NCBI RefSeq assembly: GCF_001043025.1
Contig: NZ_JYLD01000010.1
Coordinates: forward strand, 62,001 to 126,000
Source: Pseudomonas helleri
GTDB lineage: Bacteria; Pseudomonadota; Gammaproteobacteria; Pseudomonadales; Pseudomonadaceae
Direction: 5' to 3'
DNA: 64,000 nt
Below the pieces are notes generated by a model. It did not search any database. It had not been told where the DNA came from and saw only the letters and a list, made by a program, of their open reading frames with translations. Within the stretch, counting starts at the first letter, position 1, and each line of letters begins with the position of its first letter. The position numbers were made by a program, and so were the translations under genes. Positions 42,076 through 51,452 of this stretch are shown in pieces.

Positions 42076-42558
42076 ATGAACCGAGTGTTGTACCCAGGTA
42101 CATTTGACCCCATTACCAAGGGGCATGGCGATCTGGTCGAGCGCGCCTCGCGCCTGTTCGATCACGTGATCATTGCGGTCGCGGCCAGCCCCAAAAAAAA
42201 CCCGCTCTTCCCTCTGGAACAGCGCGTTGAGCTGGCGCGTGAGGTCACCAAGCACCTGCCCAATGTCGAGGTAGTCGGCTTCTCGACGCTGCTTGCGCAC
42301 TTCGCCAAAGAACAGAACGCCAATGTATTTCTGCGTGGCCTGCGTGCCGTGTCGGACTTCGAGTACGAGTTTCAGCTGGCGAACATGAATCGCCAATTGG
42401 CACCGGACGTCGAAAGCCTGTTTCTGACGCCGTCCGAGCGCTATTCGTTTATATCGTCGACGTTAGTCCGTGAAATCGCGGCTTTGGGCGGCGATATCAG
42501 CAAGTTTGTCCACCCGGCTGTGGCTGACGCCCTGACCGAGCGGTTTCGCAAGAAGTAA
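42076..42558 (+). CDS. coaD: Phosphopantetheine adenylyltransferase
   Basis: 160-residue nucleotidyltransferase making dephospho-CoA. Start at 42076 (MNRVLYPGTFDPITKGHGDL); the upstream in-frame extension has no family similarity. The T/HxGH motif is TKGH, and SFISSTLVRE is the C-terminal KMSKS-equivalent region. TATAGT at 41984-41989 may be a -10 box for coaD. Confidence 0.96.
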   Translation: MNRVLYPGTFDPITKGHGDLVERASRLFDHVIIAVAASPKKNPLFPLEQRVELAREVTKHLPNVEVVGFSTLLAHFAKEQNANVFLRGLRAVSDFEYEFQLANMNRQLAPDVESLFLTPSERYSFISSTLVREIAALGGDISKFVHPAVADALTERFRKK

Positions 42559-42568
42559 CCGCTGAAGC

Positions 42569-42615
42569 GGCGCCCGCGTGCACTGCGGGCGCCAATGCGG
42601 CACAATTGCCGCATT
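42569..42615 (+). terminator. Two adjacent hairpins after coaD
   Basis: GGCGCCCGC/GCGGGCGCC (42569-42593) followed directly by AATGCGGC/GCCGCATT (42594-42615), then CGATTTTAG. Perfect stems of 9 and 8 bp with a short T-rich tail suggest a terminator between coaD and the ferredoxin gene. Confidence 0.6.
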
Positions 42616-42657
42616 CGATTTTAGTTGCCCGGGCAAACCGCCCCGGCCGGAGTACCC

Positions 42658-42909
42658 ATGTCCCTGATCATCACCGACGATTGCATTAACTGCGACGTCT
42701 GCGAACCCGAGTGTCCGAACGCTGCTATTTCCCAGGGCGAAGAGATCTACGTGATCGACCCGAACCTGTGTACCCAGTGCGTAGGCCACTACGACGAGCC
42801 GCAATGCCAGCAGGTATGCCCGGTCGACTGCATCCCGCTGGATGAAGCCCACCCGGAAACCGAAGAACAGCTGATGGAAAAATACCGGCTGATCACGGGT
42901 AAGGCGTAA
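42658..42909 (+). CDS. fdx: 2[4Fe-4S] ferredoxin (YfhL/Fdx1 family)
   Basis: 83-residue ferredoxin carrying two clusters. Cysteine motifs are CINCDVCEPECP and CTQCVGHYDEPQCQQVCPVDC; the insertion between cysteines and the acidic C-terminal helix EETEEQ-type tail mark the Allochromatium vinosum/YfhL class. Start at 42658 with CCGGAG upstream. An essential-type ferredoxin at this site is conserved next to coaD and mutM in Pseudomonas. Confidence 0.94.
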   Translation: MSLIITDDCINCDVCEPECPNAAISQGEEIYVIDPNLCTQCVGHYDEPQCQQVCPVDCIPLDEAHPETEEQLMEKYRLITGKA

Positions 42910-42920
42910 GGGTTACCTCT

Positions 42921-42991
42921 GTAGGAGCGAGCTTGCCTCGCGATCTTTCGCTTTTAAAGATCAAAAGATCGCGAGACAAGCTCGCTCCTAC
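42921..42991. repeat. REP palindrome, type 1
   Basis: GTAGGAGCGAGCTTGCCTCG against its complement around a GATCTTTCGCTTTTAAAGATC core, between the converging fdx and mutM genes. Confidence 0.85.
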
Positions 42992-43001
42992 AGGTTTGGG
43001 G

Positions 43002-43814
43002 TTACTTTTGGCAGCGGGGGCAGAACACGCTGGCTCGCTGGCCCAGTTTGACCTCGCGCAGTTCGGTGCCGCAGACCTTGCACGCCTCATAAGCACGGCC
43101 GTACACGAACAATTCCTGCTGGAAATAACCCGGCTGGCCGTCACCGCCGATAAAGTCGCGCAGCGTGGTGCCGCCCCGCTCTATCGCCGCCGCCAGAATC
43201 CGCTTGATCTCAATCGCCAGCTTTAAATAACGCACCCGCGAAATGCTCCCGGCCTCGCGACGCGGGTCAATGCCTGCGGCAAACAGCGCTTCTGTCGCAT
43301 AGATATTGCCCACGCCCACCACCACCGCGTTGTCCATGATGAAGGGCTTGACCGCCATCGAACGCTTGCGCGACAGCTGGAACAACCGCTCGCCATCAAA
43401 CAGGTCGGTCAACGGCTCCGGCCCCAGCTTGATGAGTAGTTCGTGGTTGAGCGGGTCAAGGCTCCAGAGCATCGCCCCAAAGCGCCGCGGGTCGGTGTAG
43501 CGCAAAGCCAGGCCCGATTCCAGCTCGATGTCGACGTGCTCATGCTTGAGCGCCGGCAGGCCCACCTCGACCAGACGCAAATTGCCCGACATGCCCAAGT
43601 GGCTGATCAACGTCCCGACTTCGGCATTGATCAGCAAATACTTGGCGCGCCGCTCAACCTGCACGATTTTCTGCCCGGACAAACGCACATCCAGGTCTTC
43701 GGGGATCGGCCAGCGCAAACGCCGGTCACGCACGATGACGCGGCTGACCCGCTGCCCTTCAAGGTGCGGGGCAATGCCCCGGCGGGTGGTTTCGACTTCT
43801 GGTAACTCAGGCAT
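43002..43814 (-). CDS. mutM: Formamidopyrimidine-DNA glycosylase
   Basis: 270-residue bifunctional glycosylase/AP lyase removing 8-oxoguanine. The N-terminal catalytic PELPEVETTRRG is intact (Pro after Met), the central helix-two-turn-helix carries VGVGNIYATEALF, and the C-terminal zinc finger has CKVCGTELREVKLGQRASVF plus CPRC. Transcribed after the HDOD gene, whose stop is immediately adjacent. Confidence 0.97.
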   Translation of the reverse strand: MPELPEVETTRRGIAPHLEGQRVSRVIVRDRRLRWPIPEDLDVRLSGQKIVQVERRAKYLLINAEVGTLISHLGMSGNLRLVEVGLPALKHEHVDIELESGLALRYTDPRRFGAMLWSLDPLNHELLIKLGPEPLTDLFDGERLFQLSRKRSMAVKPFIMDNAVVVGVGNIYATEALFAAGIDPRREAGSISRVRYLKLAIEIKRILAAAIERGGTTLRDFIGGDGQPGYFQQELFVYGRAYEACKVCGTELREVKLGQRASVFCPRCQK

Positions 43815-44681
43815 CTAGTCAGCCCCTAACTCGCGGATACTTTCTTTCACGTTCTCAAAGTCATACTCGGACAAACCAATGTAGTCCAGCACCAGATGGC
43901 TGATGCTGTTCCATTCATGGTCTTCACGCTGGTTGCCGAGGACGTTGGAGGACGCACAAATGTGCTCGGCCATTTTTAGCACCGCCAGCAGGTTTTTTAG
44001 CGGGCCGTTGCGCGAGGACTCGTCGCTGAAAATAGCCAGCGCATTGTGGTGGTTGGCAATCGCCTCGGTCAGGTGCGCCGGCAAGCGCCAGGATTTGGCC
44101 GTGTAGTAGCCGACCACCGCATGGTTGGTGTTGAAGTGGCGGTTTTCCGTGTCCACCACGCGATGGCCAGGGCCTGCGTTGGCGTAGCCCTGTTCCAGCA
44201 CGTGCATGTAATCCGGGAAGCGCTTGAGCATCAGCGGGATGCCGCAATCGTGAAACAAGCCCAGCGCATAGGCTTCATCGGGCGCCGACATGCCGGTGCG
44301 CTTGGCCAGGCTCAGGCTGGTCATGGCAACGTCTTGGGCGGTGTCCCAGAAACGGTTGAGGGTGACGATGGTGTCGTCACCCATCTCGCCCTTGATCGAC
44401 TGGGCATTGATCAGGTTGATCACCGTGCGGCTGCCCAGCAGCGTCACTGCGCGACGAATTGAAGCGATTTTGTTGGTCAGGCCGTAGTACGGCGAGTTGA
44501 CGATTTTAAGCAGCGCGCCCGACAAGCCAGGGTCCTGAGCGATCAAGCGCGCAATCACCTCAAGATCCGGGTCCGGCATGTACTGCTCCATCTGCAAATC
44601 CACCATGATTTGCGGTTGAGGCGGCACGCTGATGCCTTGCAAAGCCTGACTGATCTGTTGCGATGAAAGCTCTGGGGGCAT
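43815..44681 (-). CDS. HDOD domain protein
   Basis: 288-residue signalling protein with one HDOD (HD-related output) domain over about residues 15-215: LIAQDPGLSGALLKIVNSPYY, SIRRAVTLLGSRTVINLIN, then GLFHDCGIPLML. HDOD proteins act in bacterial regulatory networks and usually lack hydrolase activity. Start at 44681 (MPPELSSQQISQAL); the in-frame ATG at 44753 adds 24 unconserved residues. The stop immediately precedes the mutM start, so they are probably co-transcribed. Confidence 0.9.
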   Translation of the reverse strand: MPPELSSQQISQALQGISVPPQPQIMVDLQMEQYMPDPDLEVIARLIAQDPGLSGALLKIVNSPYYGLTNKIASIRRAVTLLGSRTVINLINAQSIKGEMGDDTIVTLNRFWDTAQDVAMTSLSLAKRTGMSAPDEAYALGLFHDCGIPLMLKRFPDYMHVLEQGYANAGPGHRVVDTENRHFNTNHAVVGYYTAKSWRLPAHLTEAIANHHNALAIFSDESSRNGPLKNLLAVLKMAEHICASSNVLGNQREDHEWNSISHLVLDYIGLSEYDFENVKESIRELGAD

Positions 44682-44792
44682 GTCTGCACACTCTGGAATA
44701 GGCGGCGATTCTAGCGGAATTTTCTGCGCGAATGGGCACGCGATCCGACGCAATACCGCGAATCAGCCAAGCTTGCAGGTGGCGTCTAAGGC

Positions 44793-44798
44793 TATAAT
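44793..44798 (+). promoter_or_regulatory. Candidate -10 box for rlmI
   Basis: TATAAT followed by CGCGCCC, 30 bases before the rlmI ATG. The best -35 candidate, TTGCAG, has a short 14-base spacer, so only the -10 is persuasive. Confidence 0.4.
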
Positions 44799-44828
44799 CG
44801 CGCCCTTTTCAATACCCGGAGCGACTTC

Positions 44829-46025
44829 ATGTCCCTGCCAAGCCTGCGCCTTAAAGCCAATGCCGATCGACGCCTGCGCGCCGGCCACTTGTGGGTCTAC
44901 AGCAACGAAATTGATGTAGCCACAACCCCGCTTAACGGCTTTAAAGCCGGTGACCAAGCGCTGCTCGAAACCGCAGGTGGCAAGCCGCTGGGCATCGTGG
45001 CCATGAGCCCGAACAACCTGATCTGCGCGCGCGTGCTGTCGCGTGACATCAAGCTGCCCTTGGACAAGTCGCTGCTGGTTCACCGCCTCAACATGGCCCT
45101 GTCCCTGCGTGACCGTCTGTTCGACAAGCCTTACTACCGTCTGGTGTACGGCGATTCCGATATGCTGCCAGGCCTGGTGGTTGACCGTTTCGGCGACATT
45201 CTGGTGGTGCAGTTGGCCTCTGCCACCATGGAACGCCACAAAGACGACGTGGTTGCAGCGCTGGTTCAAGTGCTCAAGCCACGCGGCATCCTGTTCAAGA
45301 ACGACTCGGCAGCCCGCGATGCAGAAGGCCTTGAGCGTTACGTCGAAACCGTCTTCGGTCTGGTGCCGGAGTGGGTGGCCCTGGAAGAAAACGGCGTCAA
45401 GTTCGAAGCACCGGTCATGGAAGGCCAGAAAACCGGCTGGTTCTACGACCACCGCATGAACCGCGCGCGTTTGGCCCCGTACGTCAAAGGCAAGAAAGTC
45501 CTCGACCTGTTCAGCTACATCGGTGGCTGGGGCGTGCAGGCAGCGGCGTTTGGCGCCAGCGAAGTGATCTGTGTAGATGCCTCGGGGTTCGCCCTGGACG
45601 GCGTTGATCGCAATGCCGCGCTGAACGACGTGGCCGACAAAGTTACCAGCATGGAAGGCGACGTATTCGAAGCCCTGCGCGAGCTCAAAGCCAACGAAGA
45701 ACGCTTTGACGTGATCGTGGCGGACCCGCCGGCCTTCATCAAACGCAAAAAAGACCTGAAAAACGGCGAGGCGGCTTACCGCCGTCTCAACGAGCAAGCC
45801 ATGCGCCTGCTCAACAAAGACGGGATTCTGGTCAGCGCGTCGTGCTCGATGCACTTGCCGGAAGACGATCTGCAAAACATCCTGCTGACCAGCGCCCGCC
45901 ATCTGGACCGCAACATCCAGATGCTCGAACGCGGTGGCCAGGGCCCGGATCACCCGGTGCACCCGGCGATTGTCGAAACCCGCTACATCAAGAGCATCAC
46001 CTGCCGTTTGCTGCCTAACACCTAA
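44829..46025 (+). CDS. rlmI: 23S rRNA (cytosine(1962)-C5)-methyltransferase RlmI family
   Basis: 398 residues: N-terminal PUA domain (1 to about 75, with RLRAGHLWVYSNEID), an EEHEP-like middle domain (LVYGDSDMLPGLVVDRFGD), and a SAM methyltransferase domain with VLDLFSYIGGWGVQAAAFGA and the catalytic ADPPAFIKRKKDL motif; a late Cys occurs in SASCSMHL. It modifies a cytosine in large-subunit rRNA. Divergent from the HDOD gene. Confidence 0.93.
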   Translation: MSLPSLRLKANADRRLRAGHLWVYSNEIDVATTPLNGFKAGDQALLETAGGKPLGIVAMSPNNLICARVLSRDIKLPLDKSLLVHRLNMALSLRDRLFDKPYYRLVYGDSDMLPGLVVDRFGDILVVQLASATMERHKDDVVAALVQVLKPRGILFKNDSAARDAEGLERYVETVFGLVPEWVALEENGVKFEAPVMEGQKTGWFYDHRMNRARLAPYVKGKKVLDLFSYIGGWGVQAAAFGASEVICVDASGFALDGVDRNAALNDVADKVTSMEGDVFEALRELKANEERFDVIVADPPAFIKRKKDLKNGEAAYRRLNEQAMRLLNKDGILVSASCSMHLPEDDLQNILLTSARHLDRNIQMLERGGQGPDHPVHPAIVETRYIKSITCRLLPNT

Positions 46026-46033
46026 ACCCCCTT

Positions 46034-46117
46034 GTGGGAGCGGGCTTGCTCGCGATTGGCACGACACGGTTTAACTGAAAACCGCATCGCCTGCATCGCG
46101 AGCAAGCCCGCTCCCAC
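46034..46117. repeat. REP palindrome, type 2
   Basis: GTGGGAGCGGGCTTGCTCGC inverted against ...GCAAGCCCGCTCCCAC, with an inner CGGTTT/AAACCG-type stem, between the converging rlmI and DUF4153 genes. Confidence 0.85.
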
Positions 46118-46127
46118 GGGTTTAGCA

Positions 46128-47813
46128 TCAGGGCTTATCCACCCGCGGGCTCAGCACCGCACCGCCGATCTGCAACGACTGGTAACGCGGTTTCACCAGT
46201 TGGACTTCCCCTTCGCGAATCTTCTTGATCAATTCCAGCGGGTTGTCGTCCATTTCATACATCCCGGCGCGTAGCCACTTGCCTTGGGCATTGCGCTTGA
46301 AAAAGTACAGCGGGCCCGGCCACTCCTGCTTGGGCAACTGCAGCACTTCAAGCTGCCCGTCCTGATCCAGATCGACAGCCCACATCGCACACCCCGGATA
46401 CCGGCACAGATGGCCAGCCATGCCCAGCGCATCGAACTGCTCGCTGCCTTCCACGCCAGGGCCGATCCACTCCAGCAACCGGTCGTTATGCGCAGCCCCG
46501 CTGCGGCCGATTTCGACGTCCTTGAGCCGCTTCAGCAACACCGCCCGCGCAGGCTCGGTGAGTACCTCGCCGCGCTCGACTTGCGCCAATAACCCTTCAT
46601 ACGCCTGCACGCCCGGCGCGCCCAAACGATAGCGCAAGGTGTCGGCATCAAAGGTCTCAACCGGGGTTTTACCGTTGAGCACGCGCTGCACCTGGTTCTG
46701 CGCACTGATCTTCAACGGGCTGAACCACGGCGTATGAATGCCCAGCAACAGCACCACGCACGCCAGCGCGATCCACGGGTTGCTGACCCGCAAGCTGCCC
46801 AGCCAGGTCGATTTCGAGGCAAACACGGCCCACAGCGCCGCCACACAATGGGCGAACACCACCAGCACCAGCAACATCGCCAGCACACGGCTAGGCGTCA
46901 GGCCGTATTGCTCAATGCGTAACCAGCTCGAATACCCGGCCAGCACCACCAGCACCGGCAAACACAGCAGGCACAGATCCACCATGCGCACGAGCCACAG
47001 CGGGTAGCCGCTGCTTTGATGTCCGTCCTGGAACACCCCGTTGAGCAAGAACAGGTTGGCCGCCACCAGGCACACCATGATCGGCGTCGAATAGCCGGTG
47101 TCCCAAATGGGCGCCAGACCGCTGAACGGCAAGGTAAACGTGAACACAATGGCGATCATTGAACTCAGCGGCAGCAAAAAGCGGCACAGCGTGAGCAAGA
47201 TGCCGCGCAACAGACCAATCACCCGGTCGTTATCGCGGCCCATTTGCAGCCCCAGGGCAAACACCACCGCCGAGCTGACACAGACAAACCCATCGGTAAA
47301 AAACAGTTTGTTCAGCGCCACGATGCCGAGCATTTTGAACAGGCTGCCCCACAACAGCAGCAACGCCCAAAACACCGCGTTCAGCAGCAAGCCCAGCAAC
47401 ACGATAAACACCGTGTCCCAGGCATGCCGGAACAAATCTTCATAGCGCGGCATGCGCCCTTCGCGGGTCGGCCAACTCAAGATAAACGCCGTACAAATGT
47501 AGGCGATGACCACGGCAAAGCAGGTCCAGCTACCGCTCAACCAGTGGCTGTAAAGCCAGGTTTCGCTGTACTTCCAGAACACCCAGGCGCTGATCGCCGT
47601 CATCACGCAGGTAAGGCCCAGCACCAGCCAGACAGCGCCTCGCTGACGCACGTTGTCGCCCAGCAGCAACAGGTTGATCCCGCCCACCAGCACGGCGGTC
47701 ACCAGCGCGTATTTGATGCCCGGCTCAGCAATGTCACTGGCCAGCCACAGTAAAAGCCCTTGCACCAGGCCAATGGCCAGACACCCATAAACGGATCGAT
47801 TAAGGGTCAGCAT
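46128..47813 (-). CDS. DUF4153 domain-containing membrane protein
   Basis: 561 residues: about eleven membrane segments in the first 370 residues and a soluble C-terminal portion of about 185 residues (VQRVLNGKTPVETFDADTLR onward) that includes an EF-hand-like DLDQDGQLEVL. The membrane part matches DUF4153. The function is unknown. A lone gene, divergent from the MFS transporter. Confidence 0.83.
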   Translation of the reverse strand: MLTLNRSVYGCLAIGLVQGLLLWLASDIAEPGIKYALVTAVLVGGINLLLLGDNVRQRGAVWLVLGLTCVMTAISAWVFWKYSETWLYSHWLSGSWTCFAVVIAYICTAFILSWPTREGRMPRYEDLFRHAWDTVFIVLLGLLLNAVFWALLLLWGSLFKMLGIVALNKLFFTDGFVCVSSAVVFALGLQMGRDNDRVIGLLRGILLTLCRFLLPLSSMIAIVFTFTLPFSGLAPIWDTGYSTPIMVCLVAANLFLLNGVFQDGHQSSGYPLWLVRMVDLCLLCLPVLVVLAGYSSWLRIEQYGLTPSRVLAMLLVLVVFAHCVAALWAVFASKSTWLGSLRVSNPWIALACVVLLLGIHTPWFSPLKISAQNQVQRVLNGKTPVETFDADTLRYRLGAPGVQAYEGLLAQVERGEVLTEPARAVLLKRLKDVEIGRSGAAHNDRLLEWIGPGVEGSEQFDALGMAGHLCRYPGCAMWAVDLDQDGQLEVLQLPKQEWPGPLYFFKRNAQGKWLRAGMYEMDDNPLELIKKIREGEVQLVKPRYQSLQIGGAVLSPRVDKP

Positions 47814-48031
47814 TCAACATCCTTATTCATAGAAAGCGTTCGCCACTGTAGTCCCTGAGTGTAGTCACGCCCAGAGACGGGGGTAAAACCCGGCATGGCC
47901 GGCCTAGAGCGCGGCGACGCAGAGAAAAGTTTTTTCTTACAGAAATACAAGTACCGGCCTACTCAGGACATCGTTGTAAAACCAGCACCGGCGCAGAACA
48001 CTGCCCGCCCTGATTAACACCGGACACATCA

Positions 48032-49225
48032 GTGCAGCCGCCCACGGACACCCCTGCAAAACCCCGCGCAACCATTGCCTTGCTGATGACAATGACCCTG
48101 CTCGCCGTCTTCCCCCTGGACGTGGTGCTGCCCTCCTTTCCGGCCCTGTCCAGCCACTTTCGCACTACACCGTCCGACGTCGCGCAGTCGGTGAGTATTT
48201 TCGCCATCGGCCTGGCCGTGTCGCTGCTGCTGATCGGGCCTTTGTCCGATATGTTTGGGCGTAAAAAGTTGCTGCTGACCGGCATTGCCCTCGCGACCAT
48301 CGGCGCAACGGGCTGCCTGTTAGCCATGGATTTCGCCTGGTTTATGTTTTTCCGCGTGGTCCAGGCCGTCGGCTGCGGTGCATTTGCCCTGTCACAAGCG
48401 CTGATCCAGGACGTGTTCGCAGGGCGCGAGCTGGAGCGCATCCGGATCTGGATGGCCACCGGCGGCGGGATCTTCATTTCCTGCTCCCCCTTGGTCGGCA
48501 CCTGGCTGCAACTGTACCTGGGCTGGCAAGGCAGCTTTTATGTGTTCATCGCCCTGGCGGTGGTGGTCTGGTGCTGGTCACTGCACCTGCTGCCCGAGTC
48601 TCGCAGCCGCCACAGGCCGTCAGCACGGCAGTTTTTCGTCGGGTATTGGCGGCTGTTTTCTGATATCCGCTTCGTCGGTTACTGGCTGATTTCGGCCCTG
48701 GCCTTTGCCTGCCACTTCTCGTTTATCGTCCTGTCGCCGCTGATTTTCATGGAGCACTTGCAGCTCTCGGCCTACCAGTTTGCCTGGGCCTTGCTGCTGT
48801 ATGGCGCTGCGTATGTGGTCGGCGGCGTGATAGCCAGCGTGCTGCACCGCAAGCTCGCCAGCGAGACACAAATCACTGCTGGCCTGTGCCTCATCGCCGC
48901 TTCCGGGCTGGTGATGCTGGGGCTTACCTGGCGGTTTGGCGTATCTGCCATCACGGTGCTGATCCCCATGCTCATCTGCACCGCAGGTACCACCATTTGC
49001 AGGCCCATCGCCAACTCCAAAGCCATGAGCCTCTACCCGCAACTCGCGGGCACATCGACCTCCGCTGGTTGCCTGCTGATTTTCATGTGCGGCGGCCTCA
49101 TCAGTCTGGTGATCAACCTGGCCGACGATCACCTCACCAGTACCCTGGCCGTGTGCTTTTTGATCCTGAGCGCCATCGCGCTCGGTTTGAATGGGCTGAT
49201 CCGCGAGCGGGCGCTCGTCCCGTAG
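48032..49225 (+). CDS. MFS multidrug exporter, Bcr/CflA-like (DHA1)
   Basis: 397-residue transporter with twelve hydrophobic segments. The acidic residue of the first helix is in FPLDVVLPSFPAL; motif A is GPLSDMFGRKKLL; the motif C-like region is ATGGGIFISCSPLVGTW. The GTG at 48032 has no good Shine-Dalgarno; an ATG at 48089 would cut into the first membrane segment and is less likely. It is probably a proton-driven efflux pump of small drugs or metabolites; the substrate cannot be read from the sequence. No regulator adjoins it. Confidence 0.85.
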   Translation: MQPPTDTPAKPRATIALLMTMTLLAVFPLDVVLPSFPALSSHFRTTPSDVAQSVSIFAIGLAVSLLLIGPLSDMFGRKKLLLTGIALATIGATGCLLAMDFAWFMFFRVVQAVGCGAFALSQALIQDVFAGRELERIRIWMATGGGIFISCSPLVGTWLQLYLGWQGSFYVFIALAVVVWCWSLHLLPESRSRHRPSARQFFVGYWRLFSDIRFVGYWLISALAFACHFSFIVLSPLIFMEHLQLSAYQFAWALLLYGAAYVVGGVIASVLHRKLASETQITAGLCLIAASGLVMLGLTWRFGVSAITVLIPMLICTAGTTICRPIANSKAMSLYPQLAGTSTSAGCLLIFMCGGLISLVINLADDHLTSTLAVCFLILSAIALGLNGLIRERALVP

Positions 49226-49452
49226 CCGCTATCTTCACGGTTTGGACCATTCCCTCCTACCGCCAGCCGTGTAGAATCGACGCATTCATCGCCAATCATC
49301 CCCGGCGGGTTTATGAGCTCAAGCCCAAGCGTGCGGCGATCCCGCAGCGTTCACGGCAACTAGTGGATACGTGGTCATTTTCTGTGTGATCCCCTAGCGA
49401 TTAGAAGCTCACTTCCCTGTTTGTTACCTGATTAGCCGCCCGGAGCTGTTCC

Positions 49453-51300
49453 ATGCCTGACTATCGTTCCAAGACCTCCACCCACGGCCGCAATATGGCC
49501 GGCGCCCGCGCACTGTGGCGCGCCACGGGGATGAAAGATGCCGACTTCAAAAAGCCGATCATCGCCATTGCCAACTCCTTTACCCAGTTCGTACCCGGCC
49601 ACGTCCACCTCAAGGACATGGGCCAACTGGTGGCCCGCGAGATCGAACGGGCTGGCGGCGTTGCCAAAGAATTCAACACCATTGCCGTAGACGACGGCAT
49701 CGCCATGGGCCACGACGGCATGCTGTATTCGCTGCCGAGCCGCGAGATCATTGCCGACGCCGTCGAGTACATGGTCAACGCCCACTGCGCCGACGCCATT
49801 GTGTGTATTTCCAACTGCGACAAAATCACCCCTGGCATGCTGATGGCCGCACTGCGCCTCAACATCCCGGTGATTTTCGTGTCGGGCGGGCCAATGGAAG
49901 CGGGCAAAACCAAGCTCGCCAGCCACGGCCTCGACCTGGTCGATGCCATGGTCATCGCCGCCGACTCCAGCGCTTCTGACGAGAAGGTTGCCGAGTACGA
50001 GCGCAGCGCCTGCCCAACGTGCGGTTCGTGCTCCGGCATGTTCACCGCCAACTCCATGAACTGCCTGACCGAAGCCCTGGGCCTGGCCTTGCCGGGCAAC
50101 GGTTCGACCCTGGCGACCCACAGCGACCGCGAGCAACTGTTCCTGCAGGCAGGCCGCACCATCGTCGACCTGTGCCGCCAGTACTACGTCGAAAACGACG
50201 AATCGGTATTGCCGCGCAACATCGCCAACTTCAAAGCGTTCGAAAACGCCATGACGCTGGACATCGCCATGGGCGGCTCGACCAACACCATCCTGCACTT
50301 GCTGGCCGCTGCCCAAGAGGCCGAGATCGACTTCGACCTCAAAGACATCGACCGCCTGTCGCGCCATGTGCCGCAGTTGTGCAAAGTGGCGCCGAACATC
50401 CAGAAGTACCACATGGAAGACGTGCACCGCGCTGGCGGCATTTTCTCCATCCTCGGTTCGCTGGCCCGTGGCGGCTTGCTGCACACCGACTTGCCGACCG
50501 TGCACAGCGCGACCATGGCAGATGCAATCGCCAAGTGGGACATCACCCAGACCGACGACGAAGCCGTGCACACGTTCTTCCGTGCAGGCCCTGCCGGTAT
50601 CCCGACGCAAACCGCGTTCAGCCAGTCGACCCGCTGGGACACCCTGGACGACGACCGTGAAAACGGCTGCATCCGCAGTGTCGAGCACGCCTACTCGCAA
50701 GAAGGCGGCCTGGCCGTGCTGTACGGCAACATCGCGCTGGACGGTTGCGTGGTGAAAACCGCCGGTGTTGACGAGTCGATCCACGTGTTTGAAGGCAACG
50801 CCAAGATCTTTGAAAGCCAGGACAGCGCCGTGCGCGGCATTCTGGCTGACGAAGTGAAGGCCGGTGACATCGTGATCATCCGTTACGAAGGCCCTAAAGG
50901 CGGCCCGGGCATGCAAGAGATGCTGTACCCGACGTCGTACCTGAAATCCAAAGGTCTGGGCAAAGCCTGCGCCTTGCTGACCGACGGCCGTTTCTCGGGC
51001 GGCACCTCGGGCCTGTCCATCGGCCACGCTTCGCCAGAAGCCGCTGCCGGTGGTGCGATTGGTCTGGTGCAAGATGGCGACAAAGTACTGATCGACATTC
51101 CGAACCGCTCGATCAACCTGTTGGTCAGCGACGAAGAACTGGCAGCACGCCGAGTTGCGCAGGACAAAAAAGGCTGGAAGCCGGTTGAAGTCCGCCCACG
51201 CAAAGTCACCACCGCCCTCAAGGCCTACGCCTTGCTGGCCACCAGCGCCGACAAGGGCGCGGTGCGTGATAAGGCGCTGCTGGACAAATTGGTGCCATAA
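49453..51300 (+). CDS. ilvD: Dihydroxy-acid dehydratase
   Basis: 615-residue Fe-S enzyme for valine, isoleucine and pantothenate synthesis. Cluster cysteines are visible in CISNCDKITPGM and CPTCGSCSGMFTANSMNCL; the C-terminal DGRFSGGTSGLSIGHASPEA block is present. E. coli-type length. A 228-base upstream region holds the promoter and shows no leader-peptide attenuator I can recognise. Confidence 0.97.
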   Translation: MPDYRSKTSTHGRNMAGARALWRATGMKDADFKKPIIAIANSFTQFVPGHVHLKDMGQLVAREIERAGGVAKEFNTIAVDDGIAMGHDGMLYSLPSREIIADAVEYMVNAHCADAIVCISNCDKITPGMLMAALRLNIPVIFVSGGPMEAGKTKLASHGLDLVDAMVIAADSSASDEKVAEYERSACPTCGSCSGMFTANSMNCLTEALGLALPGNGSTLATHSDREQLFLQAGRTIVDLCRQYYVENDESVLPRNIANFKAFENAMTLDIAMGGSTNTILHLLAAAQEAEIDFDLKDIDRLSRHVPQLCKVAPNIQKYHMEDVHRAGGIFSILGSLARGGLLHTDLPTVHSATMADAIAKWDITQTDDEAVHTFFRAGPAGIPTQTAFSQSTRWDTLDDDRENGCIRSVEHAYSQEGGLAVLYGNIALDGCVVKTAGVDESIHVFEGNAKIFESQDSAVRGILADEVKAGDIVIIRYEGPKGGPGMQEMLYPTSYLKSKGLGKACALLTDGRFSGGTSGLSIGHASPEAAAGGAIGLVQDGDKVLIDIPNRSINLLVSDEELAARRVAQDKKGWKPVEVRPRKVTTALKAYALLATSADKGAVRDKALLDKLVP

Positions 51301-51315
51301 GCCAACGCGTTACAC

Positions 51316-51344
51316 AAAAATCCCGGCCATGTGCCGGGATTTTT
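51316..51344. terminator. Intrinsic terminator after ilvD
   Basis: AAAAA-TCCCGGC, loop CATGT, GCCGGGA-TTTTT, 16 bases after the ilvD stop. The symmetrical A and T tracts let it work in both directions. Confidence 0.92.
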
Positions 51345-51361
51345 GTTTGATACATCTGCCT

Positions 51362-51443
51362 GTAGGAGCGAGCTTGCCTCGCGAGCTTTTAAAAGATCAA
51401 AAGATCAAAAGATCAAAAGATCGCGAGGCAAGCTCGCTCCTAC
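51362..51443. repeat. REP palindrome, type 1, with expanded core
   Basis: GTAGGAGCGAGCTTGCCTCG and its complement enclose GAGCTTTTAAAA plus three to four repeats of GATCAAAA, longer than other copies, consistent with slippage in the loop. It lies between converging ilvD and pchP. Confidence 0.85.
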
Positions 51444-51452
51444 AACAGAGAG

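Noticed and set aside
44763..46067. 434-codon minus-strand ORF opposite rlmI
   Set aside because: Antisense shadow of a clear methyltransferase gene; Val/Gln/His-rich translation without domains.
49432..51072. 546-codon minus-strand ORF opposite ilvD
   Set aside because: Antisense shadow; the plus-strand ilvD has all catalytic motifs.
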